Source of the DNA: RGIG8767 sp964531805
GTDB taxonomy: Bacteria > Bacillota > Clostridia > Lachnospirales > Lachnospiraceae
Assembly: GCA_964531805.1 (NCBI GenBank)
Contig: CAZHGE010000051.1
Location: 1-21,500 of the forward strand
DNA: 21,500 nt
Reading direction: 5' to 3'
Shown: positions 7,805-16,930 of the stretch, piece by piece
Numbering within the stretch: position 1 is the stretch's first letter
Layout of the letters: each line of letters begins with the position of its first letter
The notes under the pieces: generated by a model
Databases searched by the model: none
Told to the model about the DNA's origin: nothing
The model's input: the letters and a program-made list of their open reading frames with translations, nothing else
Translations under genes and position numbers: made by a program

Positions 7805-7955
7805 TGTCTTTGGGGTAAGGTGTAATTCCTGACCGATGGTATAGTCCATGACCCTCTTTTTGAAAATAGTGCTTGTTTGACGGGTATCTATAACAATAAG
7901 AGGCTGAACTGGTGAGATTCCAGTACCGACGGTAAAGTCCGGATGGGAAAAGACG
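7805..7955 (+). ncRNA. FMN riboswitch (RFN element)
   Basis: Conserved RFN blocks appear in order: P1 5' strand GTCTT (7806-7810), 'TGGGGTAAGGTGTAATTCC', 'TGACCGATGGTATAGTCC', a variable arm, 'CTGGTGAGATTCCAGTACC', 'GACGGTAAAGTCCGGATGGG', and P1 3' strand AAGAC (7950-7954). The RNA binds FMN. Its position ahead of a riboflavin transporter gene and an intrinsic terminator (8005-8041) implies that FMN shuts the operon off by premature termination. The variable P3-like arm around 7855-7900 is AT-rich. Confidence 0.93.
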
Positions 7956-8004
7956 ATTTCAGGGTGGCATCATGTCATCCATTTTGCTGTATGGCATTTT
8001 TATC

Positions 8005-8041
8005 TCCCCAAGTCATCCAGTTTTGACTTAGGGATTTTTTT
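8005..8041 (+). terminator. Riboswitch-controlled terminator
   Basis: TCCC-C-AAGTCA (8005-8015) pairs with TGACTT-A-GGGA (8024-8034), with one C-A mismatch, and TTTTTTT follows. It sits between the FMN aptamer and ribU, as expected for an expression platform. The 3' arm TTAGGGAT (8028-8035) is also perfectly complementary to ATCCCTAA (8042-8049) just past the T-run. Confidence 0.85.
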
Positions 8042-8072
8042 ATCCCTAAATTCAATCTAGGAGGATTTATTT

Positions 8073-8726
8073 ATGAAAAAAACAACACTTCGCCACATGA
8101 CTGTGGCAGGCCTTTTTGGCGCAATCGCATTTGTACTGATGTTCTTTAGTTTCGGGGTTCCGGTGCTGTCACCTTTTGCAGAATTTGACCTCTCTGCTCT
8201 TCCGGAACTGATCGGCGGCTATGTATTGGGGCCGTTGGGAGCTGTTTACATCACAACTATCAAACTGTTACTGAAGCTTCTCTTCCAGGGAACCAGTTCC
8301 ATGTTTACCGGTGAAGTACAGAATTTTATCTTAAGTTTAAGCTATGTACTTCCTGCAATCCTTTACTACCGCAAGCATAAAACGAAAAAAGGGGCTGTGA
8401 TTGGTTTAGTAATCGGAAGTATTGTAAGCGTCGTTATGGCGGTTCTTACAAATCTCTACCTCATTTTTCCGGCATACATAAAACTGTATGGCATGAACTG
8501 GGACGGTATCATTGAAATTTGTACCGCTGCGAATCCAATGATTACCAACATTCCTACTTTTGTAGCTTTTTCGGTTATTCCGTTCAATGTTATTTCAAGA
8601 GGCGTATCTTCTATTATTGCGGTTCTTGTTTATAAAAAAATCAGTGTTCCACTGAAAAAGATGCTTCTGGAACAGGAAGAAAATACGACCCTTGCAAAAA
8701 AAAACAATACTTCAACAGTACAATAA
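8073..8726 (+). CDS. ribU: Riboflavin ECF transporter S component RibU
   Basis: A 217-residue membrane protein that binds riboflavin and, with the shared EcfA/A'/T module encoded elsewhere, imports it. There are about six membrane segments. The ECF S-component pattern is 'TVAGLFGAIAFVLMFF' near the N-terminus, then 'FDLSALPELIGGYVLGPLGAVYITTIKLLLKLL' (about residues 38-71), typical of RibU. AGGAGG lies 9 nt before the ATG. The upstream FMN riboswitch independently supports riboflavin as substrate. The C-terminal tail (about 200-217) is hydrophilic and Lys/Asn-rich. A PNPOx-like flavoprotein gene follows 25 nt downstream in the same operon. Confidence 0.92.
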   Translation: MKKTTLRHMTVAGLFGAIAFVLMFFSFGVPVLSPFAEFDLSALPELIGGYVLGPLGAVYITTIKLLLKLLFQGTSSMFTGEVQNFILSLSYVLPAILYYRKHKTKKGAVIGLVIGSIVSVVMAVLTNLYLIFPAYIKLYGMNWDGIIEICTAANPMITNIPTFVAFSVIPFNVISRGVSSIIAVLVYKKISVPLKKMLLEQEENTTLAKKNNTSTVQ

Positions 8727-8751
8727 TTGACATTCAGATTGGAGAAAGCAA

Positions 8752-9237
8752 ATGAAATTCAGTGTAGATAAGAACTTAACCTTTGAACAGGCTGTAGAAT
8801 TAATGTTTGAAAAACTTGGTGACTGGAAAATCATGGCACTTGCCAGTTCCGTAAATGACTATGTTATGGTCCGCAATGTCAGCTGCTTATTTTATGATAA
8901 TAAAGTATGGTTTAAAACCGATAAAAATTTCCGCAAAACACAGCAGTTATATCAAAACCCACAGGTGGCATTATGTTGGAGCGGCGTTCAGATTGAAGGT
9001 ATCGCTGAAAACAAAGGTCTTGTAGTAGACGAACCAGACCGCCGTTTTGAAAAGCTCTATAAAGAACATTTATGGGGAAGCTACAACAAATACTCCCACG
9101 AAGACACCGAGATCATCATAGAAGTAACTCCGAAGTTTGTAGAAGTATGGGACACCAGCGAAGACAACTACGCTTTCCAGATTTTTATTGATTTTGATAA
9201 GAAGTCTGTAGAAGTGAAACAGTATGATCAGCAATAA
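8752..9237 (+). CDS. PNPOx-like flavin-binding split-barrel protein
   Basis: A 161-residue cytoplasmic protein of the pyridoxamine 5'-phosphate oxidase-like split-barrel superfamily, which binds FMN or related cofactors. Visible features are 'WKIMALASSVNDYVMVRNVSC' and 'FYDNKVWFKTDKNFRKTQQL' (the FMN-contacting strands, about residues 27-66), 'NPQVALCWSGVQIEGIA', and a C-terminal 'TPKFVEVWDTSED'. It is short for true PdxH and lacks the pyridoxal-specific tail, so the substrate is open. GGAGAAAG precedes the start. Its place behind ribU under the FMN riboswitch fits a flavoprotein whose supply is tied to flavin level. Confidence 0.85.
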   Translation: MKFSVDKNLTFEQAVELMFEKLGDWKIMALASSVNDYVMVRNVSCLFYDNKVWFKTDKNFRKTQQLYQNPQVALCWSGVQIEGIAENKGLVVDEPDRRFEKLYKEHLWGSYNKYSHEDTEIIIEVTPKFVEVWDTSEDNYAFQIFIDFDKKSVEVKQYDQQ

Positions 9238-9285
9238 TTCTTTACATTCATTACTATATACTTTGCGCTCAGCATTCAGTTAAAA

Positions 9286-9322
9286 AAAGAACCGGTCAGT
9301 CTGATGATATGATCGGTTCTTT
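9286..9322. terminator. Bidirectional intrinsic terminator
   Basis: AAAGAACCGGTCA (9286-9298) pairs with TGATCGGTTCTTT (9310-9322), with one G-T wobble. The stem is flanked by an A-run on the left and a T-rich tract on the right, so it can stop both the ribU operon and the convergent kinase gene. Confidence 0.8.
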
Positions 9323-9355
9323 CAATTTATCCTTCATAAAATTAATCATTCTGTT

Positions 9356-10687
9356 TTAATCCACAGATACAAAGAAATTCAAGTTTTCACCATTCATTAG
9401 AAAATCCACATCAAAATTCATGACTGCTTTATGAATATCATCTATATACGTCTTCTGAGCATCTTCATATTCATATTGAGCTAATTCATTCCACAGAGAA
9501 TCCAGTGCATCAATATCCATATCTTCTGCTGCAGATTTTATTCTCTTGAGCAATTCCATAATTTCTGCCCGATATTCTTTTGCTGCTTTTTTACTTTCCT
9601 GTCCATCTGCATCTGTAACCTTAGAAAAGACTAAAAGCTTATCTTTATACGAACGCCAATACTCTAAGAACACAGGCGTAAGTGCCTCTATTATAGAAAT
9701 CTTGTCTTCTCTTGCAGCATCCTCCAATACCTTTGCCATACCCGCTAAAGGAACAATACCGATGGTTGCTGCTGAATTTTTCATGCTATGCACTTTTATA
9801 CGATATGCTTTTCTTCCTTCTGCTGACTGAATACCAGCATACAATTCTTCTAATTCCTCCGCATCATACATAAGCGAATCTGCAAAAAAACAGACTGTTT
9901 CTACCAGCATAGCATCCTCTTTCAAATGCGTTTTTGCATACTTCCACTCAAGACCTTCCACCATAGGAAACTCATATTCTTGTTCTGGCAGATTATTTAC
10001 AACTGCCTCTGTCATCAAAGCCGGATCCAGTAACTGTGCAATCAAATTCTCCAATTTATCAGAAACAACCGGTTTTTCTAAAAAGGCTGTAAATCCTTCT
10101 TCTAAATATTTCTCTTTTGCCCCTACAATAGCATTTGCAGTCAAAATAACCACTGGTGTATTCTTAGAAGGAAAATCCTCCATTTCTTTCATCACTCTGA
10201 AAGTTTCTACTCCATCCATCTCCGGCATCATATGATCCATGAAAATAATGTCATAGTATGTACTCTGAACCATATTGAGACATTCTCTTCCATCCTGTGC
10301 TTCATCAATCTGGATTTTTGTTGCCTTTAAAAGTCCGGTAAACACTCTGCGGTTTAATTCATTATCATCTACAACAAGAATCTTTGCCTTTGAAGCTTCA
10401 TAAGACGGCTGATACCCTACAACAACAACCTGTGTATGGTCTTCCAGTCTGCCTATCGGTTCTGCATCTACAATCTGCTGATTCAATTCAAATGAAAATT
10501 CCGATCCTTCGCCATAAATACTGAATACTTTCAACTCACTATTTAATAAGTTAAGGAGCTGCTTGGTAATACTCATCCCAAGACCGGTTCCTTCAATATT
10601 TCGGTTTCTCTTTTCTTCTATTCTTTCAAATGGAGCACATAACTTCTCCATATCTTCTGCCTTAATTCCAATGCCAGTATCCTTCAC
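9356..10687 (-). pseudogene. C-terminal part of amber-interrupted hybrid histidine kinase
   Basis: This frame continues the kinase directly after a TAG at 10690-10688. It holds the rest of the ATP-binding domain: G1 'DTGIGI', F-box 'FERIEE', G2 'GTGLGMSI' and 'GEGSEFSF' (first 66 residues). A receiver domain follows (about residues 102-220: 'ILVVDDNE', phospho-acceptor Asp at 151 in 'IIFMDHMMPEMDG', 'FLEKPV'), then an HPt domain with 'VHSMKNSAATIG' (His 300). A GTG after the TAG could start translation, but no ribosome site precedes it. An independent 443-residue protein would start in the middle of the ATPase domain. Reading through the TAG would give one ordinary 7TM-HK-REC-HPt protein of about 831 residues. 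Confidence 0.85.
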
Positions 10688-11854
10688 CTAAAAAAACAGC
10701 CTTGCTACTCCTTCTTTTGGAGAAGGCATCTGGGCAATTTCTAAAGTAACAGATCCTTTTTGCGTATACTTGACAGCATTGTTTAAAAGATTCACAAGGA
10801 TTTGACGAAGCCGTATATCATCACCTATTAATCTGGATGGTATACTTTCATCCACCTGCACCTTAAATTCCAATTCCTTTACATTAGCCTTAAAGGAAAT
10901 CATATTAATCACTTCATAAACAACGTCTGCAAAATCATACTCTGTTGCAATCACAGAAAGTTTTCCTGCTTCAATTTTGCTAATGTCCAAAATATCATTA
11001 ATAATACTCAAAAGCGATTTTGCAGCCGCTTCAATATGCTTCGCATACTGTTTTATATCCTTTTCCTTACTTTCACGCAAAATAAGTTCATTCATTCCAA
11101 GTACGGCATTAATCGGCGTTCTGATTTCATGGGACATATTAGCCAGAAAATTTGTTTTTGCTTCGTTTGCACTATCTGCACGAAGTTTTTCCTTTTTTAA
11201 CTGCTCTGCCAGTAATGCATCCGGATTCTCTGTTGTTAAATAAATACCCAAATTTAAGAGTACCATTCCAAGACAGGTAATCAACGATGTCGGAATCAAT
11301 ATCTGATATATGGCAATTGGAATTTCACTTAACAATGCGATATAAATTGCCGTTTTCTTCTTCCATGAAAGATTTTTTCCATATTGAAGCATTAACTTTA
11401 TAATAAAAAACACATTAATGGCAACTCCGACATATGTCATAAATGCAGCCGGACCATAGGAATAATTACCTTTGGGTGTTTCTATATATGTAAGAGGCAG
11501 AAAAATAACTCCCGCTATCGTAATAACCAAAGGTATAGCCGAAAAATAATCACTGTGTAATTTTTCGCCAAGTTCTTCTTCAATAATGGTCTTCAGATAC
11601 TTATACGCAATATAAAATACTGACAGCATCAATCCCATATAAAAGATATGTATCCCTCTGTTTATAACCGGCGATACCGTATATAAATGATTCACTGTAT
11701 AGACTGAAAAAATGTCAAACAACAACTGAAAAAACGAACACCCCAACAAAACAGCAAACCATTTCGAAGATCTGCTCTTATTTTTTACGGATGAGAAATA
11801 AAACAACCCAATAAATAATATAATAATTGCACATGAAATTTGAGTCTTGTACAC
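10688..11854 (-). pseudogene. N-terminal part of amber-interrupted hybrid histidine kinase
   Basis: 388 residues. Seven membrane helices occupy about residues 3-209 (for example 'SCAIIILFIGLFYF' and 'LITCLGMVLLNLGIYL'). A linker helix, the dimerisation domain with phospho-acceptor His 242 in 'FLANMSHEIRTPINA', and the N-box 'RQILVNLLNNAVKYT' (350-364) follow. The frame then stops at TAG just before the G1 box, so this product could not bind ATP normally. The start is GTG at 11854, 8 nt after the stop of the double-receiver gene, with GTAGGATAAAGC as a weak ribosome site. The signal sensed is unknown. Protein or cofactor readthrough, recent mutation or sequence error are all possible. Confidence 0.85.
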
Positions 11855-11862
11855 GCTTTATC

Positions 11863-12645
11863 CTACTTTCCTGTAATCTCTTCAATCTTATCAAGCAACA
11901 TGTCCGAATCTACTGGTTTTAAAAGATAGCCAGCTAGTCTAAGCGAAAGCAGCTCCATTACAATTTCTTTGGAATCCGCACTTGTTAAAAACACCACCGG
12001 AATCTCACACAATTCTTCATCTTCCTGAAGCTTTTGAAGAACTTCTTTTCCATTCATTTCCGGCATTTCATAGTCAAGTAAAATCAAATCCGGCATCTTT
12101 TTGCCAATGGCTATGAACGCTTTAATACCGGATGAAGCAACTGCTACCGAATATTTTTCATCTAGAATTCCTTTGATATTACGGAGCACCATAGCATTAT
12201 CATCCACTACTAAAATATGTGCCTTCTCACCACTCATTTCTAGCGAACTTTCCGAAATCACTACTTCTTTTGTATATGTTTTTCCTGCTATAATAGCTCG
12301 GCAGATATCAATTACTCTTTTTCCTGTAATAGGACGCAGTATTTTTTGTATCTTCCCATTTTTATAATAGGTATTATAAGCACTACTCTCTACTTCATTT
12401 CCAATTGTTACGATAGGAATATCTGCGCATGTATTCACCAGGGCATCAAACAAACCGTCCAACGCAAACTTATTACCAACTAAACTGACAAGAATCATTA
12501 CCGGCTTTGTCTCTGCAAGTTCAGTTACCGGAACACATTCCGGCTGATTGCAATTTTTTACATTAAACCGCCAATTCAATAATTGATACAGATCATTATT
12601 TGTTCTATTTTCCTCACCTATAAACACAATATTATTTCTTATCAT
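11863..12645 (-). CDS. Double-receiver response regulator without output domain
   Basis: 260 residues. The C-terminal half (about 142-260) is a complete receiver: 'ILVVDDNAMVLRNI' (D148, D149), phospho-acceptor D191 in 'LILLDYEMPEMNGKEVL', T221 in 'VFLTSAD' and K243 in 'YLLKPVD'. The N-terminal half (about 1-120) has the receiver outline ('NNIVFIGEENRTNNDLYQLL', 'KILRPITGKRV') but Ser/Leu where the Asp should be ('VMILVSLVGN'), so it looks like a degenerate receiver. No DNA-binding or enzyme domain is present. GGAGGGG precedes the ATG. The hybrid kinase gene follows after 8 nt, so this is its operon partner, probably a phosphorelay intermediate or scaffold. Confidence 0.88.
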   Translation of the reverse strand: MIRNNIVFIGEENRTNNDLYQLLNWRFNVKNCNQPECVPVTELAETKPVMILVSLVGNKFALDGLFDALVNTCADIPIVTIGNEVESSAYNTYYKNGKIQKILRPITGKRVIDICRAIIAGKTYTKEVVISESSLEMSGEKAHILVVDDNAMVLRNIKGILDEKYSVAVASSGIKAFIAIGKKMPDLILLDYEMPEMNGKEVLQKLQEDEELCEIPVVFLTSADSKEIVMELLSLRLAGYLLKPVDSDMLLDKIEEITGK

Positions 12646-12679
12646 GCCATCCCCTCCGCATAATCTTATCTTTCTTTTG

Positions 12680-12685
12680 ATTATA
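12680..12685 (-). promoter_or_regulatory. Possible -10 element for receiver-kinase operon
   Basis: On the minus strand TTGGTATAAT carries a consensus -10 TATAAT about 35 nt before the response-regulator ATG. No good -35 stands 17 nt upstream, so the call rests on the -10 and position. Confidence 0.4.
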
Positions 12686-12739
12686 CCAAAGAAAAAGCTG
12701 GGGTACCACTACCAAAGCAGGAAAATACTGTCTAAAGAA

Positions 12740-12832
12740 CTATTTCAACTCCCCATATTCTTCTTTTGTAAACCGATGATAGGTTATTCCAAATTCATTC
12801 TGATCGATGAAGTACACATATGGTTCCACATC
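12740..12832 (-). pseudogene. Possible remnant reading frame downstream of permease 1
   Basis: Between the permease stop (12842) and the receiver-kinase promoter, the minus strand has a 30-codon frame, bounded by TAA above and TAG below. Its peptide looks like real protein ('YVYFIDQNEFGITYHRF'), ending 'EEYGELK'. It has no ribosome site and no full-length start. It may be the degraded 3' end of a lost gene. I do not recognise the family. The rest of 12646-12841 holds nothing else I can identify. Confidence 0.3.
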
Positions 12833-12841
12833 TTAACCATT

Positions 12842-15391
12842 TTACTCTCTGTTTTTCAGCACATCCGCAAGGTTGACTTTCTTTAATCTGCCAACCAACA
12901 ATTCATTGATTACAAAATAGGTAATTAAAATTCCCACATAAATCAAGACATACATCTGCCATGAAAAAGTCAAATTCATAGAACATGCAGCATTACATAC
13001 CATTGCCGGATACATCAGATCCATACATTTTTTCGCCAAAGGAATACAAATAGCAGCTCCAACCGCAATCACATAAAAATTGCCGTTCAGATACAATTTC
13101 TTTATTTCCTTTGCCCGATATCCGAATACTTTTACCATGGAAATATGGAATGCACAACGGTCAATCATAACCTTCATCATCAGATACATTACCACAGCAA
13201 AAATCAAAATGGAAAAAACAATCATCATGGAAATCATCGGACGCATCTGCTCTATAAATACATCAGCTGCTTTTTCAATATCCCTCTTTGTAGTAACTCC
13301 ATACAAACGGCCTGTATCGATGTCCAGTTCCTTATCCGAAAATACCTGATTATAGTGGTTTTCGCTTTCCCCAAACAATTCCCGCATACAATCAATATCC
13401 ATAAATACATAGAAACTGGTGGAATACTGCGCAATTTCTTTTACGGTAAAAGCATAATGCATCTCCGCTTCTTCATCATTTAATACCACTACTTCGCCCG
13501 GCTTAATTCCATATTTTTCTGCCATTGCAGAAGAAATGACTACTTCACTCTTGCTGTCTGTCAAATTCACATCAAAGAATGGATTTTCCTTAGTAATACC
13601 CAAAATGGTAACATCCAGATTATAACCTAGATTTTCTTTTTTCATGCCCTTGAAAAAAGCTTCATAGCCACCTTCCGGAACCGTTTCTTCCGGATATTTA
13701 TAAGTATACAGATATTCAAATTTCGTATCTGCTTTATTGTCTTCGCTGATATGAATACACATATTATAGCAGTTTAATCCAAGCATCAGAATCAATAGGG
13801 AAATAAACATACCACCCACAACCGTAAGTGACGTTCTTACTTCCCTTAACATCTGACGGATGCGGAATCGGGAAATAAAGCCCACATTTCCAAGATTGAT
13901 ATTGCTGATGCGGCTTTCTTTCTGCTCATTGCGAAGCATTTGTAATGCCGGTTTATTCAGTTTCTTACGGATTACCAGCCAGTTAACCACACTGGAAATA
14001 ACAGGTGGTAAAACAAGACCATATACTAACAAATACGGCGGATATACTGTCTCCATATGAGGTATGGAAAAATAAGTATAACAGTTTCCCATAATGGTAC
14101 TGTCGCCAATGGCACCAAAGCCAATTAAACAACCGAGGGTTCCTGCTAAAAAAGTAACTGCTACCGGCAGACAAAGATAATGGAAAATCAACTCATTTTT
14201 CTTAACCCCCAGCGCATATAATGCTCCAATGGTCATATTTTCTTTTTCAATCCCATAAACCACAAAAACAGAAATCACATAAGCAAATAAAACAAGTACA
14301 ATGACGCCTGCAATCAAACCACCATACTTATTGATAATCTGATCAGCGGCTGCAGCTTCTGCTCTTGGATTGTCTGCCACTTTAATAAACTGTGTCAGAT
14401 TGGAGATTTCAAAATCAAAGTTCTCGTCTAAAAATGTATCGGTTTCTTCTTTTAATTCTGTGATTCCATCGGAAAGTTCTACTGCACCTTTATTTGCAGA
14501 TGCTATTCCTTCATCTAAAGGCTGTATTCCCGTCTTAATTCCAGCAATTTCGTTCAATCCTTCAGACAGTTCCTCCGCCCCTTCTTTCAGTTCATTCATT
14601 CCATCTTCTAATTCTACTTTTTCAGCAATCTTCTCTTCCCAGTATTCTTGGAAATAAACATCTTCAATTTCATCCGCGGAAACGTTTAGTTCCTGTAATT
14701 TGTCTTTTAATTCAGCGTCAGTAAGTGAAACACCTGCTAAATCAAAATCATGAACTGACTCACCTAACAGATAAGAATACACGTACTCTTCTGCCTTTAC
14801 GCTTTTTCCCTCCGCAAGAAGTTCTGCATAAGTTTCTTCACTAACAAATGCAGTTCCAAACTGAAAACTGTTTACACTGCTGTCTGTCAAATCCTTATAT
14901 GGAGCATCGTAATCCGGGCTGCATCCAATACCTGTAATTTCAAATTCTTTTCCGCCAACCTGGATACAGTCCCCTGTCTGAAGTTCATGTTCTTCGGCAT
15001 ATCTTTTTTCTAAAACAATTTCTCCATCACTTTCTGCAAGCCTTCCGTTTTCTACTTCAACGGTATTGATTTTTTCCCTGTTCTGAAATACTCTCAGCGT
15101 ACTATCATCCTCTAACTGATAGTCCAGATAAAACTGTTCTTCCAATATTACACCATATTCTTCTAAATCTTTTTTTTCAGATTCTGTTAAAGGCACAAAT
15201 ACTGTAAACTGTCCATCTTCTAAATGATTACGCTGTGCATTTTGATTAGAACCAATGATAATGGAATCCGCCGTTCCAATTAGAGAAATGATTATATACA
15301 TGCAAAGCACAATCATAGCCCCTAATGCAAAATAGCGCACAATATTTTCTTTTAAATCACGTAAAATCCTTTTTCTTAATACTTTCTGCAT
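12842..15391 (-). CDS. FtsX/MacB-type ABC transporter permease (transporter 1)
   Basis: About 849 residues. The order is: a first membrane helix ('YFALGAMIVLCMYIIISLIG'), a large outside domain, a predicted coiled-coil (about residues 260-335, Glu/Leu-rich 'GMNELKEGAEELSEGLNEI'), a three-helix FtsX domain, a short link, and a second membrane helix with outside domain and FtsX repeat at the C-terminus ('SILIFAVVMYLMMKVMI'). This is the plan of type VII ABC permeases that move signals or peptides across the membrane without a channel. I prefer the ATG at 15391, with GGAGAG 4 nt before it; the longer form starts at 15403 without a ribosome site. The ATPase gene is immediately upstream, 43 nt away. 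Regulation by the upstream TetR is inferred from operators. Confidence 0.88.
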   Translation of the reverse strand: MQKVLRKRILRDLKENIVRYFALGAMIVLCMYIIISLIGTADSIIIGSNQNAQRNHLEDGQFTVFVPLTESEKKDLEEYGVILEEQFYLDYQLEDDSTLRVFQNREKINTVEVENGRLAESDGEIVLEKRYAEEHELQTGDCIQVGGKEFEITGIGCSPDYDAPYKDLTDSSVNSFQFGTAFVSEETYAELLAEGKSVKAEEYVYSYLLGESVHDFDLAGVSLTDAELKDKLQELNVSADEIEDVYFQEYWEEKIAEKVELEDGMNELKEGAEELSEGLNEIAGIKTGIQPLDEGIASANKGAVELSDGITELKEETDTFLDENFDFEISNLTQFIKVADNPRAEAAAADQIINKYGGLIAGVIVLVLFAYVISVFVVYGIEKENMTIGALYALGVKKNELIFHYLCLPVAVTFLAGTLGCLIGFGAIGDSTIMGNCYTYFSIPHMETVYPPYLLVYGLVLPPVISSVVNWLVIRKKLNKPALQMLRNEQKESRISNINLGNVGFISRFRIRQMLREVRTSLTVVGGMFISLLILMLGLNCYNMCIHISEDNKADTKFEYLYTYKYPEETVPEGGYEAFFKGMKKENLGYNLDVTILGITKENPFFDVNLTDSKSEVVISSAMAEKYGIKPGEVVVLNDEEAEMHYAFTVKEIAQYSTSFYVFMDIDCMRELFGESENHYNQVFSDKELDIDTGRLYGVTTKRDIEKAADVFIEQMRPMISMMIVFSILIFAVVMYLMMKVMIDRCAFHISMVKVFGYRAKEIKKLYLNGNFYVIAVGAAICIPLAKKCMDLMYPAMVCNAACSMNLTFSWQMYVLIYVGILITYFVINELLVGRLKKVNLADVLKNRE

Positions 15392-15434
15392 CTTTCTCTC
15401 CATTCTGCTGCATTTGATCGACCATACACATATC

Positions 15435-16136
15435 CTATAAATCTTCTAACTCCATCGCCGGTACTCTGACTTCATTATGATACTCTTTACTAATCTGACC
15501 ATCCTTGATACGGATTACTTTATGTACCATATTTTTGATAGAATTATTATGTGTTACGATCAGCATGGTTGTTCCGTATTTTTCATTTACCTTTTCGAGA
15601 AGTGCTAAAATATCTCTTGACGTTTTGGAGTCTAATGCACCAGTCGGTTCATCACATAAAAGAAGCTTCGGATTTTTAATAAGCGCTCTTGCAATGGCAC
15701 ATCTTTGCTGCTGACCACCTGATAACTGGGATAGGAATTTATTCTGATGTTCCGTAAGCCCCAGTGTTTCTAATAGTTCATCCATATTAAGCGGATTCTC
15801 AGACAGATACTCACACACCTGAATATTTTCCCTTATAGTCAGATTGGGAATCAGATTATAAAACTGAAAAATAAAACCAAGATTGTCACGTCTGTAATCC
15901 GATAGTTTGTCAGGCTTCATACCTACAATTTCATTGCCATCTACCACAATACTTCCGGAATCAAGCAAATCCAATCCACCGATACAGTTTAAGAAAGTAG
16001 ACTTCCCAGAACCACTGGTTCCTTCAATAACGCACATTTCTCCCTTTTCTACACCAGTCGTAATTCCCTTTAATACCTGAATGTAACTGCCGCCTTCTCC
16101 ATAACTCTTTTTCATTTCCTTTACTTCTAAATACAT
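15435..16136 (-). CDS. ABC transporter ATPase, MacB/LolD type (transporter 1)
   Basis: A 233-residue nucleotide-binding subunit with all motifs intact: Walker A 'GTSGSGKST' (about residues 39-47), Q-loop 'FQFYNL', signature 'LSGGQQQR', Walker B and D-loop 'LLLCDEPTGALD', and switch His in 'VTHNN'. It powers the FtsX permease encoded next. GGGAG precedes the ATG. A palindrome CATAACATTGTTATG lies about 80 nt upstream, in the same form as sites at the tetR promoter, so TetR repression is likely. Its stop is TAG, showing that TAG ends genes normally in this genome. Confidence 0.92.
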   Translation of the reverse strand: MYLEVKEMKKSYGEGGSYIQVLKGITTGVEKGEMCVIEGTSGSGKSTFLNCIGGLDLLDSGSIVVDGNEIVGMKPDKLSDYRRDNLGFIFQFYNLIPNLTIRENIQVCEYLSENPLNMDELLETLGLTEHQNKFLSQLSGGQQQRCAIARALIKNPKLLLCDEPTGALDSKTSRDILALLEKVNEKYGTTMLIVTHNNSIKNMVHKVIRIKDGQISKEYHNEVRVPAMELEDL

Positions 16137-16214
16137 TTTTTCATTACTCCCTTCTATGATAAAGTTTTTTACTTTCCGTTTGTAAATCTGTTGCTATTTA
16201 CTACTCTTTTGTTA

Positions 16215-16240
16215 CATAACATTGTTATGTATATGTTATG
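16215..16240. promoter_or_regulatory. TetR operator at the ABC transporter 1 promoter
   Basis: CATAACATTGTTATG (16215-16229) is a perfect palindrome with 7-bp arms and a central T. A further half-site TGTTATG sits at 16234-16240. The same 15-mer, in one orientation or with one changed end base, occurs at the tetR promoter (16947-16961). This marks both promoters as targets of the same dimeric repressor. Confidence 0.75.
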
Positions 16241-16245
16241 TTTTT

Positions 16246-16265
16246 GGGACTGATTTCTCAGTCCC
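16246..16265. terminator. Hairpin between tetR and ABC operon
   Basis: GGGACTGA (16246-16253) and TCAGTCCC (16258-16265) form a perfect 8-bp stem with a TTTC loop. It lies just after the tetR stop in the direction of transcription. The minus-strand exit is A-rich, not T-rich, so termination efficiency is uncertain. It could be a weak terminator or limit tetR readthrough into the ABC genes. Confidence 0.45.
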
Positions 16266-16289
16266 TGTTTATATCCCTTTGTATAAAAA

Positions 16290-16916
16290 CTAATGCTTAT
16301 CCGTCCAAAGACCTACCCAGCCGGTTATCATGTAGGTAATAAATTGACGCATAAATGCCAACCCATCTTCTTCTTTTTCAATATGAGTAATCATATAGAT
16401 AAAAGCATCAATCTGCATATGAGCAAGCCAGTGAAGCATCTGATCATCAACAGACTTACCTGGATAAAGTTTTTGCATCTCAGCTGCCATTGCACGATAA
16501 TGAACTTCCGAAGTTTCTATAAACTTATCCGCTATATTTTCAAACTTTGTGCCCTGGGCTTTCGTAAGTACCAAAAGAATATCATCCCGGTGAAGATACA
16601 TTTGATGAATAATAGCAGCAGATTCGTCTAAATCCCCATGATTATCCTGTATTTCCTCAGTTGTCATGCCATTTTCTGCCATCACACGTTCATCATTATA
16701 ATGTCCCTGCATCATCTGCCAGATATTATTTATGGTATCTTTTGCAATGGACTCAAACAGATCCTCTTTATCCTGAAAAAAGAAATACAATGCTCCTGTT
16801 GTCACTCCTGCATTTTTACATATGGTGCGAAGGGATGCTTTCATATACCCTTTTTCCATAAACTCCACTCTTGCACTTTCAAGAAGCTTATTTCTTGTTG
16901 CTTTATCCTGCTTCAA
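16290..16916 (-). CDS. TetR/AcrR-family transcriptional repressor
   Basis: 208 residues. The N-terminal helix-turn-helix is plain: 'RNKLLESARVEFMEKGYMKASLRTICKNAGVTTGALYFFFQDKEDLFESI' spans about residues 8-57, with 'TTGALYFFF' as recognition helix. The rest is the helical ligand-binding and dimer domain, too variable to name an effector. The start is TTG at 16916 with GAGGT upstream; no ATG is nearby. Its promoter -35 (TTGACA, complement of 16982-16987) is followed by operators covering the -10, so it is autoregulated. Matching operator sequence before the ABC ATPase gene shows that transporter 1 is its target. Antimicrobial or host-peptide response is a guess. Confidence 0.9.
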   Translation of the reverse strand: MKQDKATRNKLLESARVEFMEKGYMKASLRTICKNAGVTTGALYFFFQDKEDLFESIAKDTINNIWQMMQGHYNDERVMAENGMTTEEIQDNHGDLDESAAIIHQMYLHRDDILLVLTKAQGTKFENIADKFIETSEVHYRAMAAEMQKLYPGKSVDDQMLHWLAHMQIDAFIYMITHIEKEEDGLAFMRQFITYMITGWVGLWTDKH

Positions 16917-16930
16917 TGTTTTTACCTCTA

